Notes: generated by a model from the letters alone, not told the origin. DNA of 64,000 nucleotides from Camellia lanceoleosa (GCA_025200525.1 CM045758.1:60886649-60950648), one strand, 5' to 3'; positions 11,107 through 23,679 are shown, counted from the first letter of the stretch. Made by a program: numbers and translations.

Positions 11107-11401
11107 TATATGTAACCATGGTAGCAACCATACCCTAATTTGTTTAAGTGCATTATGGTTTGTGGCTGAAAAAAAAATTATGAATGCTCGTTTTGTTCGT
11201 AAACATGTATTTCCAATTTATTCCGCTACTTTTTGTTTTTGTTTCAAGTACTAATGTCCTTAAATGAATCTATTTGGCTATGTTTTCTTTCTAATACCAC
11301 ATTTTTGACATAAAAACGCGTTCCTCATATTGGTAATACGCACAATTGTTAGTGTATACATATTTTTATGTTGCTTCCCGTGTCACGCTATTGTTAGTCT
11401 C

Positions 11402-14400
11402 ATGGCGTCACATCGATCTACGCCTCGTACCCCTTCTGCCAAAGGGAAACACCAACAACCTTATCATAAAGCAACTTGGGATAGGGAGTCCACACAGATT
11501 TTCTTGCAACTGGTTGTGAAGGAAATTGAAACAGGAAACCGGCCACACATGTCAATCACTCCAAACGGGTACCGTTCGTTGTCTAAGACATTTGAGGTAG
11601 CAACTGGGCGGCTGTATTCCCTCAAACAACTTAAAAACAAGTACAATCTGTTGAAGACCGAGTGGCGTGCGTGGTGTAAGCTAATGGATTGCCGAAAAGG
11701 TCCAACTGGAATTGGCTTTGATCAAATGCTTGGTACATTCAATGCTTCGACTGATTGGTGGGCTAAAATGGAAAAGGTAACGGTTTACATTTTCTTTTTC
11801 GTGTCCATTTTTGCATAACTAATATCTCAATTTTTGTATGTGTATCATGCTTTCCAGTGTAGGTTAAAACGTTCAATTTTCTAACTTTACCTAACATGGC
11901 ATGCTGTGGTTTGGATTACAAAATATTTTTGGGATGGTGAAAAAGGTGAACAGCTTTTATTTGTAATGTACCCACCTGTCTCACCACAAAATTTAGGAAT
12001 TCTGAATTTCTGAAATGAAATTATGTTTGGCAATGTTACTGAAATTCTGAAATTCTGAAATCAAATGAAGAAATTCTGACCATGTATGTATTCTGAAATT
12101 CTGAAATTAATTCCTTGGACCATCTATTAGCCTTCTGAAATGAAAACAATTCTTAAACTCTGAATTATGTCTGTTATACATTCCTGTTATAAATTTTGTC
12201 TGTTATAACAAACAAATTTGTTTGTTCTGAAAATTCTGTCCGTTATAAATTCTTAATTTGTTTGTTCTGATTTTGTTTGTTATAACTGACAGAATTTGTT
12301 TGTTCATGTGGAATAAATTTGTTTGTTTTGAAATTCTGAATTTGTTATAACAGACAGAATTTGTTTGTTCATATGGAATAAATTCTGTCTGTTATAAATT
12401 TTGTCTGTTAATTCTGAACTTGAAGAATTCATTTTTGGAATCTTAACGCATATCAATACAGTAATTAAATGCAGATTTCTTTAAATTCTTGCATTATGCA
12501 TTGTATGTTCGTTTTACGACTTAGGAATTCATCTAGTCCTCGAGTTTGAATTGCTAATAGGAGAATATCAAGGCACTGCAAAGCACCCGCACACATGCAC
12601 ACACACACTGTAAGTTTGTAATTTGAATCATTCTGGGATAGCAAGAAATTTGATTCAAATTCCCATTGGAGAACACGTCTCATGATCTCCAACAAGTTCA
12701 TGCACATACTAGTAAGAAATCTAACCCTAACCCTAGCTAAAAACTGTGTTTGTCATACATATATCTTTGTTTGACAATTGGTGCAACACTCCAATACTAC
12801 TTTCCTTTCATAATCCTTCCAACACAAATGCAAAAAGAAAAAAAAAATAGGGTTTTATGTCCAAAGAACGTTGATCACGAAAAATGTTTTTTGTTATACC
12901 AAATGCCAGAAAATATGGAAACCGAAATGAACGGGAGATGCGTCCTCTATGCCTAGTGAAACAGAACAGATAATTACGGTTAAACATGATCTATTTAGCA
13001 GTATGTAAGGCCAAAGGACTTATTTCATTATTATAGTCCTTAAAACCCACAACTGCAGTGGCACACACTGTCCCCTTAGTTAGGACCCCTTCACACACTG
13101 TCCCCTTATTTGGGTGACAAGCATTTTATCCATTTGCCTACTCCTTGTCCCTTCCCTTCATATTTTGAAACTGTTTGTGTTTGGTAGCAAGAATTCTTCT
13201 ATCATGTTCAAAGATATATGAACTCCCCAATGTTTAGCTTGCACTATTAGATATGCTCAATGATCCTTAGACCTGAGTGTGCTATATATCCTCATTAATT
13301 ATTATCAAATTGAGCAGTGATAAGAACCTCTGCAAGTCCCTTGAACCTAGGGTCCAAGACCATTAATTACTGGGTATTTGTGAACATAGTATTATTATTA
13401 TTATACGAGTAATGATATTCTTGATTGTTATAAATTCTATCTGTTTTAACAAATTCAGAATTTCATATGAACAAACGAATTTATTTTCGTTAATACAAAC
13501 AAACTGTCTGTTAGAAATTCTGTCTAACATATGTTTGTTCTGAAATTTAAAAATGAATTCATATTCATTTGCAATGCCTTGATATTCTGAATTCTGTCTA
13601 TTAATGAAAAGAATGAATTCTTGTTTCTGAAAAAAGAATTCTCAAATCAAATGAAATCTGAAATTCTGGACTGAAATGAATTCTGAAATATTACTTGGCC
13701 TACAATTCTGAAAAATTCTGTAATCTGAAATAAATTCTGGACTCAAAGAATTCTAGACTGAAATTTCTTGTATCAGATTTTTATGCTGTAAAGAGTTGGC
13801 CTAGGTTTGTTGGTATGGTTTGATGCTGTTCTACGTGCTGATGTTGTTGCTCATGCACCAATTTCTTTTTTGGTTATATTTTTATATCTGGAAATAGTTG
13901 GAAAACATCAATAAATTGGTCTTGTAGGTTTGGGCTTCTCATCAATAAAATTTCTTATACAGGTTCAAAAGCTATTCATTTGAGTCCTTCATATAGTAAA
14001 ATAGAATAGATGTTTTTTCTTCTAGGGAGAAGCACTGTATTGTTATGTTATTCTACACTTTTATTGAAAATAAATTCTGCTTCTTTTTCCTTGATTGGCA
14101 GCAAGCATCATACATTTCAGCATTCTTGTTCTTTGTTGTCAACAAGTTCATTGCAACATACTTTACATTACTGTCAGCCATTGTTGTAGTATTAACAAAC
14201 TAGTTTATGCACCATGTTGCATTGCATTTTACTGACAGTACGCTAATGCTAGTTACATTGTCTTGATTTACAGATTGACAATGTATGTTGCAAGTTCAGA
14301 ACCAAAACCTTGGACCATCCAGACTTGATGGAGCGTGTCTTCACTGGCGCTGCGGCTACAGGGAAAAATACATGGACACCCGGCGAGACTCGTAACCCAA

Positions 14401-14903
14401 TGGAGTTGGACGGAGAGTCGGACAGTCTAGAATTTTCAAGTGACAGCAATGACTTAGGCGCATCAAAAATGGCAGCAATGATGGACTCCGCGCACTTCAA
14501 TGCCACGGGTAGTGGAAGTAAGCAGAAGCATTCCTCGGGGAAAGCTTTGCAAAACAAGCGCGTTATGGGGGCTGAAGCGTTGGCAAGCAGCATGGACGAC
14601 TTGCTAAATTCTGTGAAGACTCAAAGTAAGGAACTAATTGTCAACCATGTCGTCGGGGGCCATAGTGTTACTATGGGACAGGCTGTTGGACCGCTCTATG
14701 AAATACAGGGACTAGTGCCTGAAGATGAGCTTCTCCATTTTGGAGTCATGCTTATGGAGGTTCCCAACAATCGGGAAATGGTAATGAGTATTCCCATGGA
14801 CCAAGGCATAATTGGGTGGCTACGAGCGAAGAAACAAGACAAAGATAGGAGTGGGGGTGTCACTCTTGCGAGTTTGCTGCGGAATGAAGGAGTTCGATTT
14901 TAA
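11402..14903 (+). CDS. Harbinger-associated Myb/SANT-like DNA-binding protein (334 aa, two exons)
   Basis: Exon 1 is 11402-11776 (125 codons, donor AAAAG|GTAACG) and exon 2 is 14274-14903 (after TTTACAG, 210 codons including stop); the frame is kept across a 2497-bp intron. Residues about 24-125 form a Myb_DNA-bind_3 domain: TWDRESTQIFLQL (W26), the GYRSLSKTF turn, and KNKYNLLKTEWRAWCKL (W88, W91). The C-terminal half has an acidic/Ser segment (GESDSLEFSSDSND) and a basic patch. In plant PIF/Harbinger systems this ORF1 protein binds the transposase, brings it into the nucleus and helps recognise the ends. The ATG at 11402 is preferred because the frame before it begins without an ATG. I see no stop or frameshift, so this gene looks intact although its partner transposase does not. 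Confidence 0.85.
11777..14273. repeat. Repeat-filled intron of the Myb/SANT gene
   Basis: At about 11990-12440 and 13430-13770 the intron is built from degenerate repeats of aaattctga, gtctgttataaattc and tttgtttgtt, rich in GAATTC palindromes. Such expansion explains the unusually long intron. A doubled aaccctaaccctag at about 12721 is too short to be telomeric. No coding sequence is seen inside. Confidence 0.6.
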
Positions 14904-15600
14904 ATCTACTGAATGAAGGACCTTGATTTTAATTTCAGTTGAATTCTGAACCTTTTTTTTTCCTTTGTTGTGTTTTATTTTAGTTGAATTGTGGGTTGAA
15001 GATGGTTTGGGCATGGGTCGTGCCTGTGGCTTACGGAACCTTAACTGGACAATTGGGATTTGTTTGTGGACTTTTATGTTTTGTGCATGCTATAATGGCA
15101 GCAGGGTTGGATTAAACCTTGGACCATCTATGTTATATTTTATATTTTTTGTTTTGTTATGCTATAATGGCTCCAGGGAAGTGTTTAATTTTCTGAATTG
15201 TTTATGTATTGCCCAGGTGCCATTGGTTTTCCATGAATTACAAAATATAGGGTGGAACATGTGTGTTGCCCGAATTGTTTATATAAGCTGCCCAAATTGT
15301 TTGTATAAGCTGGAACATGTGTGTTGCAACACTGAAAAATAATTGTTTTTATTACAAATGATGAACCACTGACATGATGTGAATTATGAAAATCTCATGT
15401 TCCTTTCAAATTTAAATTACAAAATATTATATGTGCTTTTAATTTTAGAAAAGTTAACTGAAATATTTATTTTTGGGGGCTTGTTCTTTATGCCATGCAT
15501 GGTAGGGGTTTGAACATAAATATACACTACTCTTTTGCTGTACAACTTTCATGGCCACGTAGCAGTTGTTGATAATGTTTTATGCTTCTATGTTGTAGGT

Positions 15601-17225
15601 ATGAGCAATGACGATGACGACCCCACACGGATGGATGAAATGTTAGAAGGGGTCGCAGCTCTCGCATGACAGTGGCATGAGCAGATGAATTTAAATTACG
15701 TTGAAGCCTACAGAATTGCAACTGATTACTACAAGACGTACATCCTTAAAGTTCCATGCCGTACTTCTATATTGTCGGGGAAGGCATGGATTATGGAATT
15801 ATACGAGGGTCACAATGGCCGCTTCCGGTACGAATTGTGCATGCCCAAACAGGTGTTCCTTCGATTATGTACGACGTTGGTAAATGACTTCGGGTTGCGT
15901 GTACCGGAGCGGCCGCACGACTTGCATGTCAAGGAGAGTTGCAATATTTATTCATGTGCTAAAAAACTTGCCAAACAGGGAGTTACAAGAACGCTTCCAA
16001 CATTCCTGTGAAACTATTTCACGGCATTTTCATATCGTCTTGAAAGCAATGAAAAAATTCACGGTCGTTCACTGCAGGCCCTCTGCTAATTTCCAGACGC
16101 ACAGGGATCCTATTTTGCAATCTCAACGACAATATTTGCCGTTCAAGGTGTGGGAAAAGATTTGTGACGTTATTCAAAATTATTTGAAAAAACATGGTCG
16201 GTACTTTTTTTTGTAATTGCAATTTTTTCGGTTCATATATAGGATTGCTTAGGTACATTGGATGGGACACATGTACCGACATGCATAAAGGAGTCAGAAG
16301 CAGCCCCATATTTTAGCCGAAAGAGGTGTCACACCCAGAATATTTTGGCGGTATGTGATTTCAATATGTGCTTTGTGTTTGTGTCGTGCGGGTGGGAGGG
16401 CAGCATGCACGACAGCCGGATTTTAAGCAACGTAACGGAGGATCCACAATATAATTTTCCAACTGCAACTGACGGTACGTACATCAAAATGTATCAATTT
16501 ATTTTATATCACTATATTCCCATTATAAATTTGATTTATGTTACCATTGTAATGAAAAACAAAATTTGATGAACCACTGACCATGTGGTAATTTATATAT
16601 GGCAGTTTTTACAATGTCCATGATAAACTAGTATTGTTATGTTCTTATTGTTGGTTATGGGGAAAAAAAAGAAAAATGTATGGAAGAAGTGCCCTTTCAT
16701 GTGAACATTGATGACGAGTATTATGTCATTTACATGTGCACTTTCACAGGTCGCTATTACCTTGTGGATAGTGGATACAGTAATAAGAAGGGCTTTCTAG
16801 CACCATACAAAGGGAACAGATACCACCAACCGGAATTTCAACGGCACAATCCACGGAACCGTGATGAATTGTTCAACCGCGCTCACTTATCTTTGCGAAG
16901 CGTGATTGAGCGTACATTTGGAGCATGGAAGATGAGGTGGAGATTTCTAAAAGACATGCCTCGATTTGATTTTCGTAAAGTGCAGGTGCCATTGGTTGCA
17001 GTGTCCATGGCTTTGCATAATTTCATACGCAGAAATAGTGTGGACGATAAGATTATTGTTGCTGTCAGCAATGCGGCCGAGTATCGATATCCGGACATGC
17101 GTGACCGCAATGATTTGGCTGCCCTTGACGATGCGATGATGCCTGGAGATGATGACGTTGAGATGGCACAGTTGTGGGCGCGTATCAAGGCAGAGTTGAT
17201 TGCAATTTGGCGAAATGCTGGTTAG
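15601..17225 (+). pseudogene. PIF/Harbinger DDE transposase, damaged by a stop and a frameshift
   Basis: Exons read as 15601-16196, about 16253-16474 and 16750-17225 (donor GACG|GTACGT, acceptor TTTCACAG). The first part carries the helix-turn-helix region (RELQERFQHSCETISRHF). The catalytic core is of DDE_Tnp_4 type with all three acidic residues present: LDGTH (Asp at 16261), YYLVDSGY (Asp at 16767) and IERTFG (Glu at 16908), plus GSMHDSRIL and MALHNFI. Two lesions break exon 1: TGA at 15667-15669 where family members have sense codons, consistent with CGA to TGA, and one extra base near 15931-15938 that moves the frame before RRVAIFIHV. The exon 1/2 junction is my best guess (GT at 16197, AG at 16252). 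The enzyme would cut and paste the element at TWA sites; this copy should be inactive unless supplied in trans. Confidence 0.85.
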
Positions 17226-18055
17226 GTGGACATGTTATGTGATGCATGTCATCACTATGTTGTGTTGAAATTAATTGGAGACTTTTATTTACGTACATAA
17301 TTGGTTAGCAATTATGTATGACCATGTATGTCACTGTTTTTGTACAACTATCAAATACTGACTTCGTTATGATTTTAGGTTGCTTATGATTTCAGGATGC
17401 TTACCAATTACGGTTTGATTATTACTTTTTTTTTTTTTTGGTAACGCGTACGTTATTGGGTCATGTTTATCATTTTAAATTTTTGGTAACGTTTACGATT
17501 AGGTTGGTTATATTTTTATATTTTTATAGCAATCAGTTATAATTGGTTAGCAATTAGGTTGCTTATTTTTTTTCAAATCTTTTTTATATTTATTTTCATT
17601 ATTTATGACAATGGGATCACACATTATAATTGACCAAAAATTAATTAAAAAAATAATTGAATGAAAAATTTAATTGGACAAAAATAATTGGGAAAAAAAC
17701 TAATTCGGAAAACTTTGAAAAAGAAATGAAATTATTAAAAAAATAATTTAAAAATATTAGTTGGGAAAAAAAATAATTGATCGAAAAGGTTAATTGGAAA
17801 AAAAATTAATTGAAAATAAATGAAAATAAATTTATTTGAGAAAAACATTACTTGAAAACAAATTTTGAAAATAAATTATATTTGATAAAAAAATTAATTG
17901 AAAAAAATTGAAAACTGAAAACGTTTCCTCATTTTTTTGATTTAGGTTTTTTGTCAAATTTTTAAACGCATTTTCAACAAAAAAAAATTATCAAACAAAT
18001 TTTTATTACAGTTTGTAATTTTTTTAAAATATAAACTGAAAACGGAATGGATGTC
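17226..18055. other. AT-rich 3' flank of the transposase gene
   Basis: A-, T- and ttgg-rich non-coding sequence. A degenerate phrase of the type aattaattgaaaaa repeats through 17630-17920. I see no gene here. Confidence 0.6.
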
Positions 18056-18059
18056 TGTT

Positions 18060-18950
18060 TACGATGGGTGGTGGGTAACAGGTGATGGTGGGTGGTTGGG
18101 TGACGGTGGCGAGCAGTGGGTGGTAGTGAGTGGGTGGTTGTGGTGGTTGTAGTGGCGGTGGCAGGTACATGGTGGGTGGAGGCGAGTGGTGCTGGTGGGT
18201 GGGTGGGTGGTAGCGAGTGGGTGGTGCTGGCAGCAAGTGGGTGGCGAGTGGTGGTGGGGGTGGTGGTGGTGGGTGGGTGGGTGTGATGTGATGTGGTGGT
18301 GGGTGGTAGGTGGTAGCGAGTGGTTGGTAGAGGTGACAGGTGGGTGGCACGTGGGTGGTGGGTGATGGTGGTGGTCGTGGTCGTTGTCGTGGCGGCGGCG
18401 GATGGTGATGCTGGGTGGGTGGGTGACGGTGGTTGTGGCGGATGGTGGGTGGTGGTGGCAGATGGGTGGTGAGTAGCTGGAAGGTAGTGAGTGGCGGCGA
18501 GTGGATGGGTGGCGGGTGGTGGGTGGTAGCAAGTAAATGGTAGTGGTGGGTACTGGTGGCAAATGGGTGGCACGTAGGTAGTGGGTGATGGTGGTGGTGG
18601 CAGGTGGTGGGTGGTAGCAAATGGGTGGTGGTGGTGGTGGTGGTAGTGGCGGCGGTAGATGTTAGTGACGGTGGTAGGCGGTGGACGGTAGTGGCAGATG
18701 GTAGCGGGTGGGTAGTAGGTCGGTGGTGGTGGTGGCGAGGGGTGGGTGGTGGTGGCGAGGGGGTGATAGGTAAGTAGCGGAGGGCAGGTGGGTGGTGGTG
18801 GCGGGTGGTGGTAGCAGGTGGGTGGCGGGTGGTCGGTGGTGGTAGCGAGTGGGTGGTGAGTGGTGGTGGCAGGTGGTGGTGGGGGTTGGGTGGTGGTGGC
18901 AGAAAACGGTGGTAGAAAATGGTGGCGAGTGGTGGCTAGTGTTGGGTGGT
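18060..18950. repeat. GGTGG-rich minisatellite (about 890 bp)
   Basis: The plus strand is a long run of short GGTGGGTGG, GGTGGTGG and GGTAGCGAGTGG units. The G-tracts fall on one strand only, so it has strong G-quadruplex potential. The opposite strand stays open in several frames (His/Pro/Thr-rich, up to 331 codons), but this follows from the repeat and I do not call a protein. It lies between the transposase gene and the 3' terminal repeat, like filler DNA gained by the element. Confidence 0.9.
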
Positions 18951-19861
18951 AAAAAAAAGAAAAACTCAAAACTCAAAACGGATACATATTTTTTAAGTTT
19001 ACATTTTGTGACCAAATTTATAAACAGAGACCACTGATTTATGTAATTGAAATTTACCAAACAAGTTTATATTTGAGTTGTTTAAATTTTTGTAAATATA
19101 ATTAGAAAACTGAACACATATATGTTACAAAACGGCATACCAAACAGACCCTTTGTGTTTAGGAAGATAGTTGGGTTTTTTTTTGTGGTTGGATGTGATG
19201 TTTGTGACAAAAAAATTGAAATAAGTATAGAATTTGATGTGATATTTTGTGAGAAATTTGTTTTTTTGGGTTTTGTAAGATATTTGTGTTGTACTGAAAA
19301 AATAAAAAATAAAAAAACAAAACTAAAAAGCCAAGTTCCCAAACATTCTCATAATTTGTTAAATTTTTTTTAAAAAATTATTTTTAATGTAAACTGTGAT
19401 GTTTTACAAAAAAAAATTATTACAATACACAAAGTACAATCCATATCCCAAAGTATATTAACGTAAATATTATTTACATAATATTACGTGATACGTGTAG
19501 AATTATGTAAGAGAAATAAAATTTGACCGTTATAATATAATTTGACGAAATGCATTGTATTATGAATAACATTACAGCACACAACCCTCCTATTGTATAG
19601 GCTTTATGTCAAGTGCGTTGTCCAAGAAAGCAAATTTCACATCCAACAATTTGCGGAGGCTACCGACGCATCCACAGGTACTCTAACATGCTATAAGGCC
19701 ATTTCGGTCATTTTATTCTCTTCTCATTATTTATCCTATTTTATTTCACATATTTTTGTAAAAAGTCAAAAAATTTATCTCAAACAATTAGGTTTTTTTT
19801 TCTTTACATTTTAGCTAAAAAATCAAAAAATTACTAAAATAATCTGTTCCCAAACGAGGCC

Positions 19862-19864
19862 TTA
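19862..19864. repeat. TTA target-site duplication, right side of the giant Harbinger element
   Basis: It directly follows CCAAACGAGGCC and matches the TTA at 8337-8339. Confidence 0.8.
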
Positions 19865-20604
19865 GTGAAATTTCTCTCTTCTATTTTGATAAATTCTTTG
19901 TATTTATTCATTTATTTATGTTATATTTGTTTTTATTAGTATGATTGTAATTTATTAAATTTTATTATAATTTAAATTAATAGAAAATAAAAAAATAAAA
20001 AAAAATTGAGCACCTTTCCTGAAGCAAACAGTAAGCCAAGCCACCTGTCAAGAAAAAATTAAATCGTGGTCTAGGAATATCACGTGAATGAATATAATTT
20101 ATCATGTTCTTTCATATTTTTTTAATTACTTAATATATAATTATGAATCTCATCAGTCTCTTAATCAATCACAACTCACATAACGAACCACGTATCATCC
20201 TATAAAACCATCAAATAACTTCTCCCTATCAAGGATGGATAGACCTTGGGAGTTTGCAAACATATCATATCAGGGATGTGAAATTATACAGTGCCAAGTT
20301 GTGTTTTGGCTTTCAGCAGTGATTGAGAGCTTCAGAGTTGGGTTCTAAAATTAGTTTTAATAATGTGAAAAAAAAAATTTAAAAAAAAAAAATTGAAATC
20401 AAAATGTCACATTACAGTGACGCTCATCTCATTAAAACTTCTTTATTAGAGTTTTTAATCATTTTCGTTTGTGTTTATGTTGTGCCCCCATGCAAAAACT
20501 ATAGTAATCCTCCTCCTAATTAACAAAATTAAAAATTAGATAATTTTTATATTAGAAAAAAATGAAAGCACCACTCCTTAATTTTTTTAATAATTAACGT
20601 TTTA

Positions 20605-20833
20605 GGCCTCGTTTGGCAAGAGGCTAAAATAGCCAATTAGCCAAAAAGTTACCTTTTTAGCCAAAAAGCCAACAATCCATACCAAAAAGTCAAAGATTCC
20701 ATTTTCTCTCTACTTTTTACACGTCGTTTCGTAATTAGCCAAAAAGTTGGCCCAAACATACAGGTTTTTCTTACTAACCTTTTTAGCCAATTAGCCAAAA
20801 AGTTACTAAATTAGCCTGTTCCCAAACGAGGCC
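20605..20833 (+). mobile_element. 229-bp Harbinger-derived MITE, copy 1
   Basis: Ends GGCCTCGTTTGGC and CCAAACGAGGCC, flanked by TTA (20602-20604, 20834-20836). Its last ~47 bases closely match the end of the 8340-19861 element (...ACTAAATTAGCCTGTTCCC), and its first ~50 carry the same AGCCAAAAAG subterminal motifs. It is non-coding and in the same orientation as the large element. Confidence 0.9.
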
Positions 20834-20836
20834 TTA

Positions 20837-22006
20837 TACTTATTTTAGCTATTATTAGGTCATAAGTTTTAAAGTTGTATCCTATCATATGCTGCGGCAT
20901 ATTTGAAATAACTTATTGAGATTGTTTATAAATTTTACTTTTAAATTTTATATCAATATATTTAGTATTACAATTTTTACTTTGTAATTATAAGATAAAA
21001 TAACTCAAATTATTTTTTTGACTTTTTAACTTTTTTACATAAAAAATTTACAAAAAAGTTAACTTTTTTAACACAATAAAGCTAAAAAGCCATAAAAAAA
21101 AATTAAAAAGTCAATTTTTTACTAATTTTTCAAAACACCACTATGTGTCACACATGATATGAAATAACTTATCAATTAAACGTCAACAAATTATACTAGA
21201 GAAACGACATCAACAAACGTTATTAAAAACATTTTGGGGAGTAGTTATTTTAGTCAAAAAGTCACTATAAATTATCACATCACTCTCTCTACTTTTCTAT
21301 ACATTTTTTCGTAAAAAGCTGAAAAAACGAAACCTTAATAACTATAATAAATTGCACCAAAATATCAATGTCAATATCAATATAAGTTACGTTATTTACA
21401 CAAAAATTAATCACGAAATGAAAGGCAACAATTTCGTGGAGACCTACAAATATATATATATATATATATCATTTATCTTATATAAAAAAATTGTACTCAA
21501 TTTTATAATTAGAGCTTGTGTGTTATAAACTTGAAAAATTTACAAATCAGTGCTACCAGTGGCGGAGCTATGAAGGGGGGCCACGTGCCCCTCTCAGGTT
21601 TTGGAAATTTTTTTGCTTTTTTTTTTTTTTTTGCATATAAGGATAATTTCTTAATGATATTTTTTAAATTACAAAAATAATGATGGTTATTTTAATTAAA
21701 AATAAAAAAATTATAACAAATCACATTATTAAAAAAATTTAGTGCAACAGTGATATCAAATCATCACTTACATGTAAACATAATTAACTCCGATACGAAA
21801 ATGAGAAATTATTAAATTATTAATTATATTTAACAAGTGTAATTGAGTGTAATTGACCTTACATGTGTTATTTTATTATTGATTAGTGATATCATATATC
21901 GATGATAATGTAATATTACTATTATTTATATATTATCATATAGTCTATTATATGACATACAAGACTCTTCTCCATTGTCTATAATACACTAGTTACAAGT
22001 AATATC
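20837..22006. other. AT-rich intergenic stretch
   Basis: No gene is seen. A fragment around 21557-21620 (agtggcggagctatgaaggg...) resembles a repeat widespread in plant genomes. A short (TA) run lies near 21450. Confidence 0.5.
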
Positions 22007-22428
22007 ATATATTTTCTATTCTGATTTTTCACAAAGTCAATTGTAAAAACAAAAAAAAATTATATTAAATATTTAAGATTTTGTGCATAATATTAATTTA
22101 AAAATTATTATCTATTGTTATTGATTATGAGAGAAATAATTTCAAAATTTTAATTAACTAAACTATTTTTCTAACTCCGTTGAGTGGTACTATTTTAAAA
22201 TAATTATAAATTTATAAAAAAAATTATAACTTTAATTATTTGAATGTATAAAATTTACCATAAATCTGTAATTATTTTTTAAAACTAATGCTAATTTGTT
22301 ATTTTCCTTTAAAAAAATTTATATGAAATAATTAGTACGGTCAATTACATCTTCATAGATGACAGTGCCAAGTTGCTCCCCCCAACTCATTGGAAAAGGA
22401 TAAGGCTCGGAGCTCATAAGAGGATATG

Positions 22429-22470
<42 letters not shown>

Positions 22471-22954
22471 GTTAGGTAATGTCGTAGATTTCACACTCAT
22501 GGTAAGATGTAAATTTTATATTTATGAAAGATATTTAATTATTTATCTAGTAAAAAATTTATGACTTGTTAGATGAATTATTATATCGAAACATTACTCT
22601 GCATTATTAATATGACAAGTTATTTTTTAAAATCTTAACAAAAAGTATTCAGTGTGTTTAGTTTAAGTTTTTTGGATTAAATTTTTAAAAAATTGAGTTT
22701 TTTTTAATTTCGTATTCTTTTGTTTTTAGTGAATATTTTTTAAATTTTAAACATTTTTTTTACTTTTTTAGATGCACCTTAGTTAGATATATCTAAAAAG
22801 TAAAAAATTTATGAAAAAATATTTTAAAAAATTAATAAATACATAGAAATACAAAAAAATGTACTGAATTCTTGTATTTTTTTTTATTTTTGGTATTTAG
22901 TGAATTTTTAAAAGATTTTTTTTAATTTTTTTACTTTTTAGGTGTATTTATGTT
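22007..22954. repeat. Right copy of the dispersed block, part 1
   Basis: This closely repeats 1-950. The CT microsatellite is longer here (22430-22468) than at 428-441. The block is interrupted at 22955 by the copia element and resumes at 29981. Confidence 0.85.
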
Positions 22955-22959
22955 AGGTG
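22955..22959. repeat. AGGTG target-site duplication, left of the copia element
   Basis: AGGTG occurs immediately before TGTTGG at 22960 and again immediately after CAACA at 29975. Confidence 0.9.
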
Positions 22960-23679
22960 TGTTGGAAAAAATGATTTTTGGTGACTTTAATTTAATATTA
23001 AAGTGTGGTGACTTTAATTAAATATTAAAGTGGGTCCTAACCATTTTTTTTGTTGGGTCCAAGTGAGCCAAAAATCATTAGATTTTGAATAAGAAATTGT
23101 CAAGAAATTGCTTCATGATGTTAGATTCATGAATAGGATTTTATAGAGTATTTAAATCTTTTTCTTAGCTAAAGGGTGTGAATCCTTTGGGCATCCATAC
23201 TTTTCATTTTGTAGAAAGGGGCTATGGATGCTTGGTGTTTTAATGACTAGCCTTAAAGGCTGGAGGCTCTTCCTCTCTCCCCTATACATGTATAAATTGA
23301 GACCCTCCTGTCAAGTTTCAAGATAGAAATTTTTGCTTTTATTTTACAAGTCAGTTTGCTAGATAGTTCCTATTGTGAGAGAGTGCTACCATTGTTTTGT
23401 TCGCTAAGCTAGACAGATAGTGCTTCTGTCGTAGCTGGTTTTGACCGTCGTATCCTATGAAACAGACGCTGGGTTTCCTCAAGCACTCGACCCGTGAGGC
23501 GGCGAAATCTGTTTTAAGGAAACTGCTTCCGTGTACGCTTCAGTTTTGTCTCTTTACCCTTTATTATTTTTTTTGTGTATTTCTGTTGAAATTTAGTTGT
23601 AATTATCAGCATATGTTCTTGGTATATAATTTGTTTTCTTCATAAATTTATTTATTTAATTTCACAATTTTGAACAACA
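22960..23679 (+). repeat. 5' LTR of the copia element
   Basis: It begins TGTTGGAAAAAATG and ends CAATTTTGAACAACA, about 720 bp. An AATATTAAAG phrase is doubled near the start. The frame at 23457-23645 lies inside the LTR and is not a gene. Confidence 0.93.

Larger units (their letters stand above)
8340..19861 (+). mobile_element. 11.5 kb PIF/Harbinger transposon with three genes
   Basis: The element begins GGCCTCGTTTGGC and ends with its inverted copy GCC..CAAACGAGGCC (12 bases identical), flanked by TTA on both sides. Subterminal AGCCAAAAAG-type repeats lie inside both ends. It encodes, in order, a GRF zinc-finger/membrane-tail protein (10718-11106), a Myb/SANT-like protein (11402-14903) and a DDE_Tnp_4-type transposase (15601-17225); the last two are the standard Harbinger pair. 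Plant Harbingers are commonly about 4-7 kb, so this one is enlarged by about 2.4 kb of 5' sequence with microsatellites and a captured-looking exon, a 2.5 kb intron and a minisatellite near 18-19 kb. The transposase carries a stop and a frameshift, so this copy is probably not autonomous now. Four short MITEs in the window share both ends. Confidence 0.85.

Noticed and set aside
11464..11646. Minus-strand frame of 60 codons
   Set aside because: Antisense shadow of the Myb/SANT exon 1.
12718..12737. Telomere-like CTAACCCTAACCCTAG
   Set aside because: Only two units and not the usual plant TTTAGGG register; too short for an interstitial telomere.
17974..18969. 331-codon His/Pro/Thr-rich open frame on the minus strand, with overlapping frames of 198, 167 and 132 codons
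   Set aside because: It is the complement of the GGTGG minisatellite; a repeat without TTA/TAG/TGA units stays open in several frames at once. No domain, no start context.
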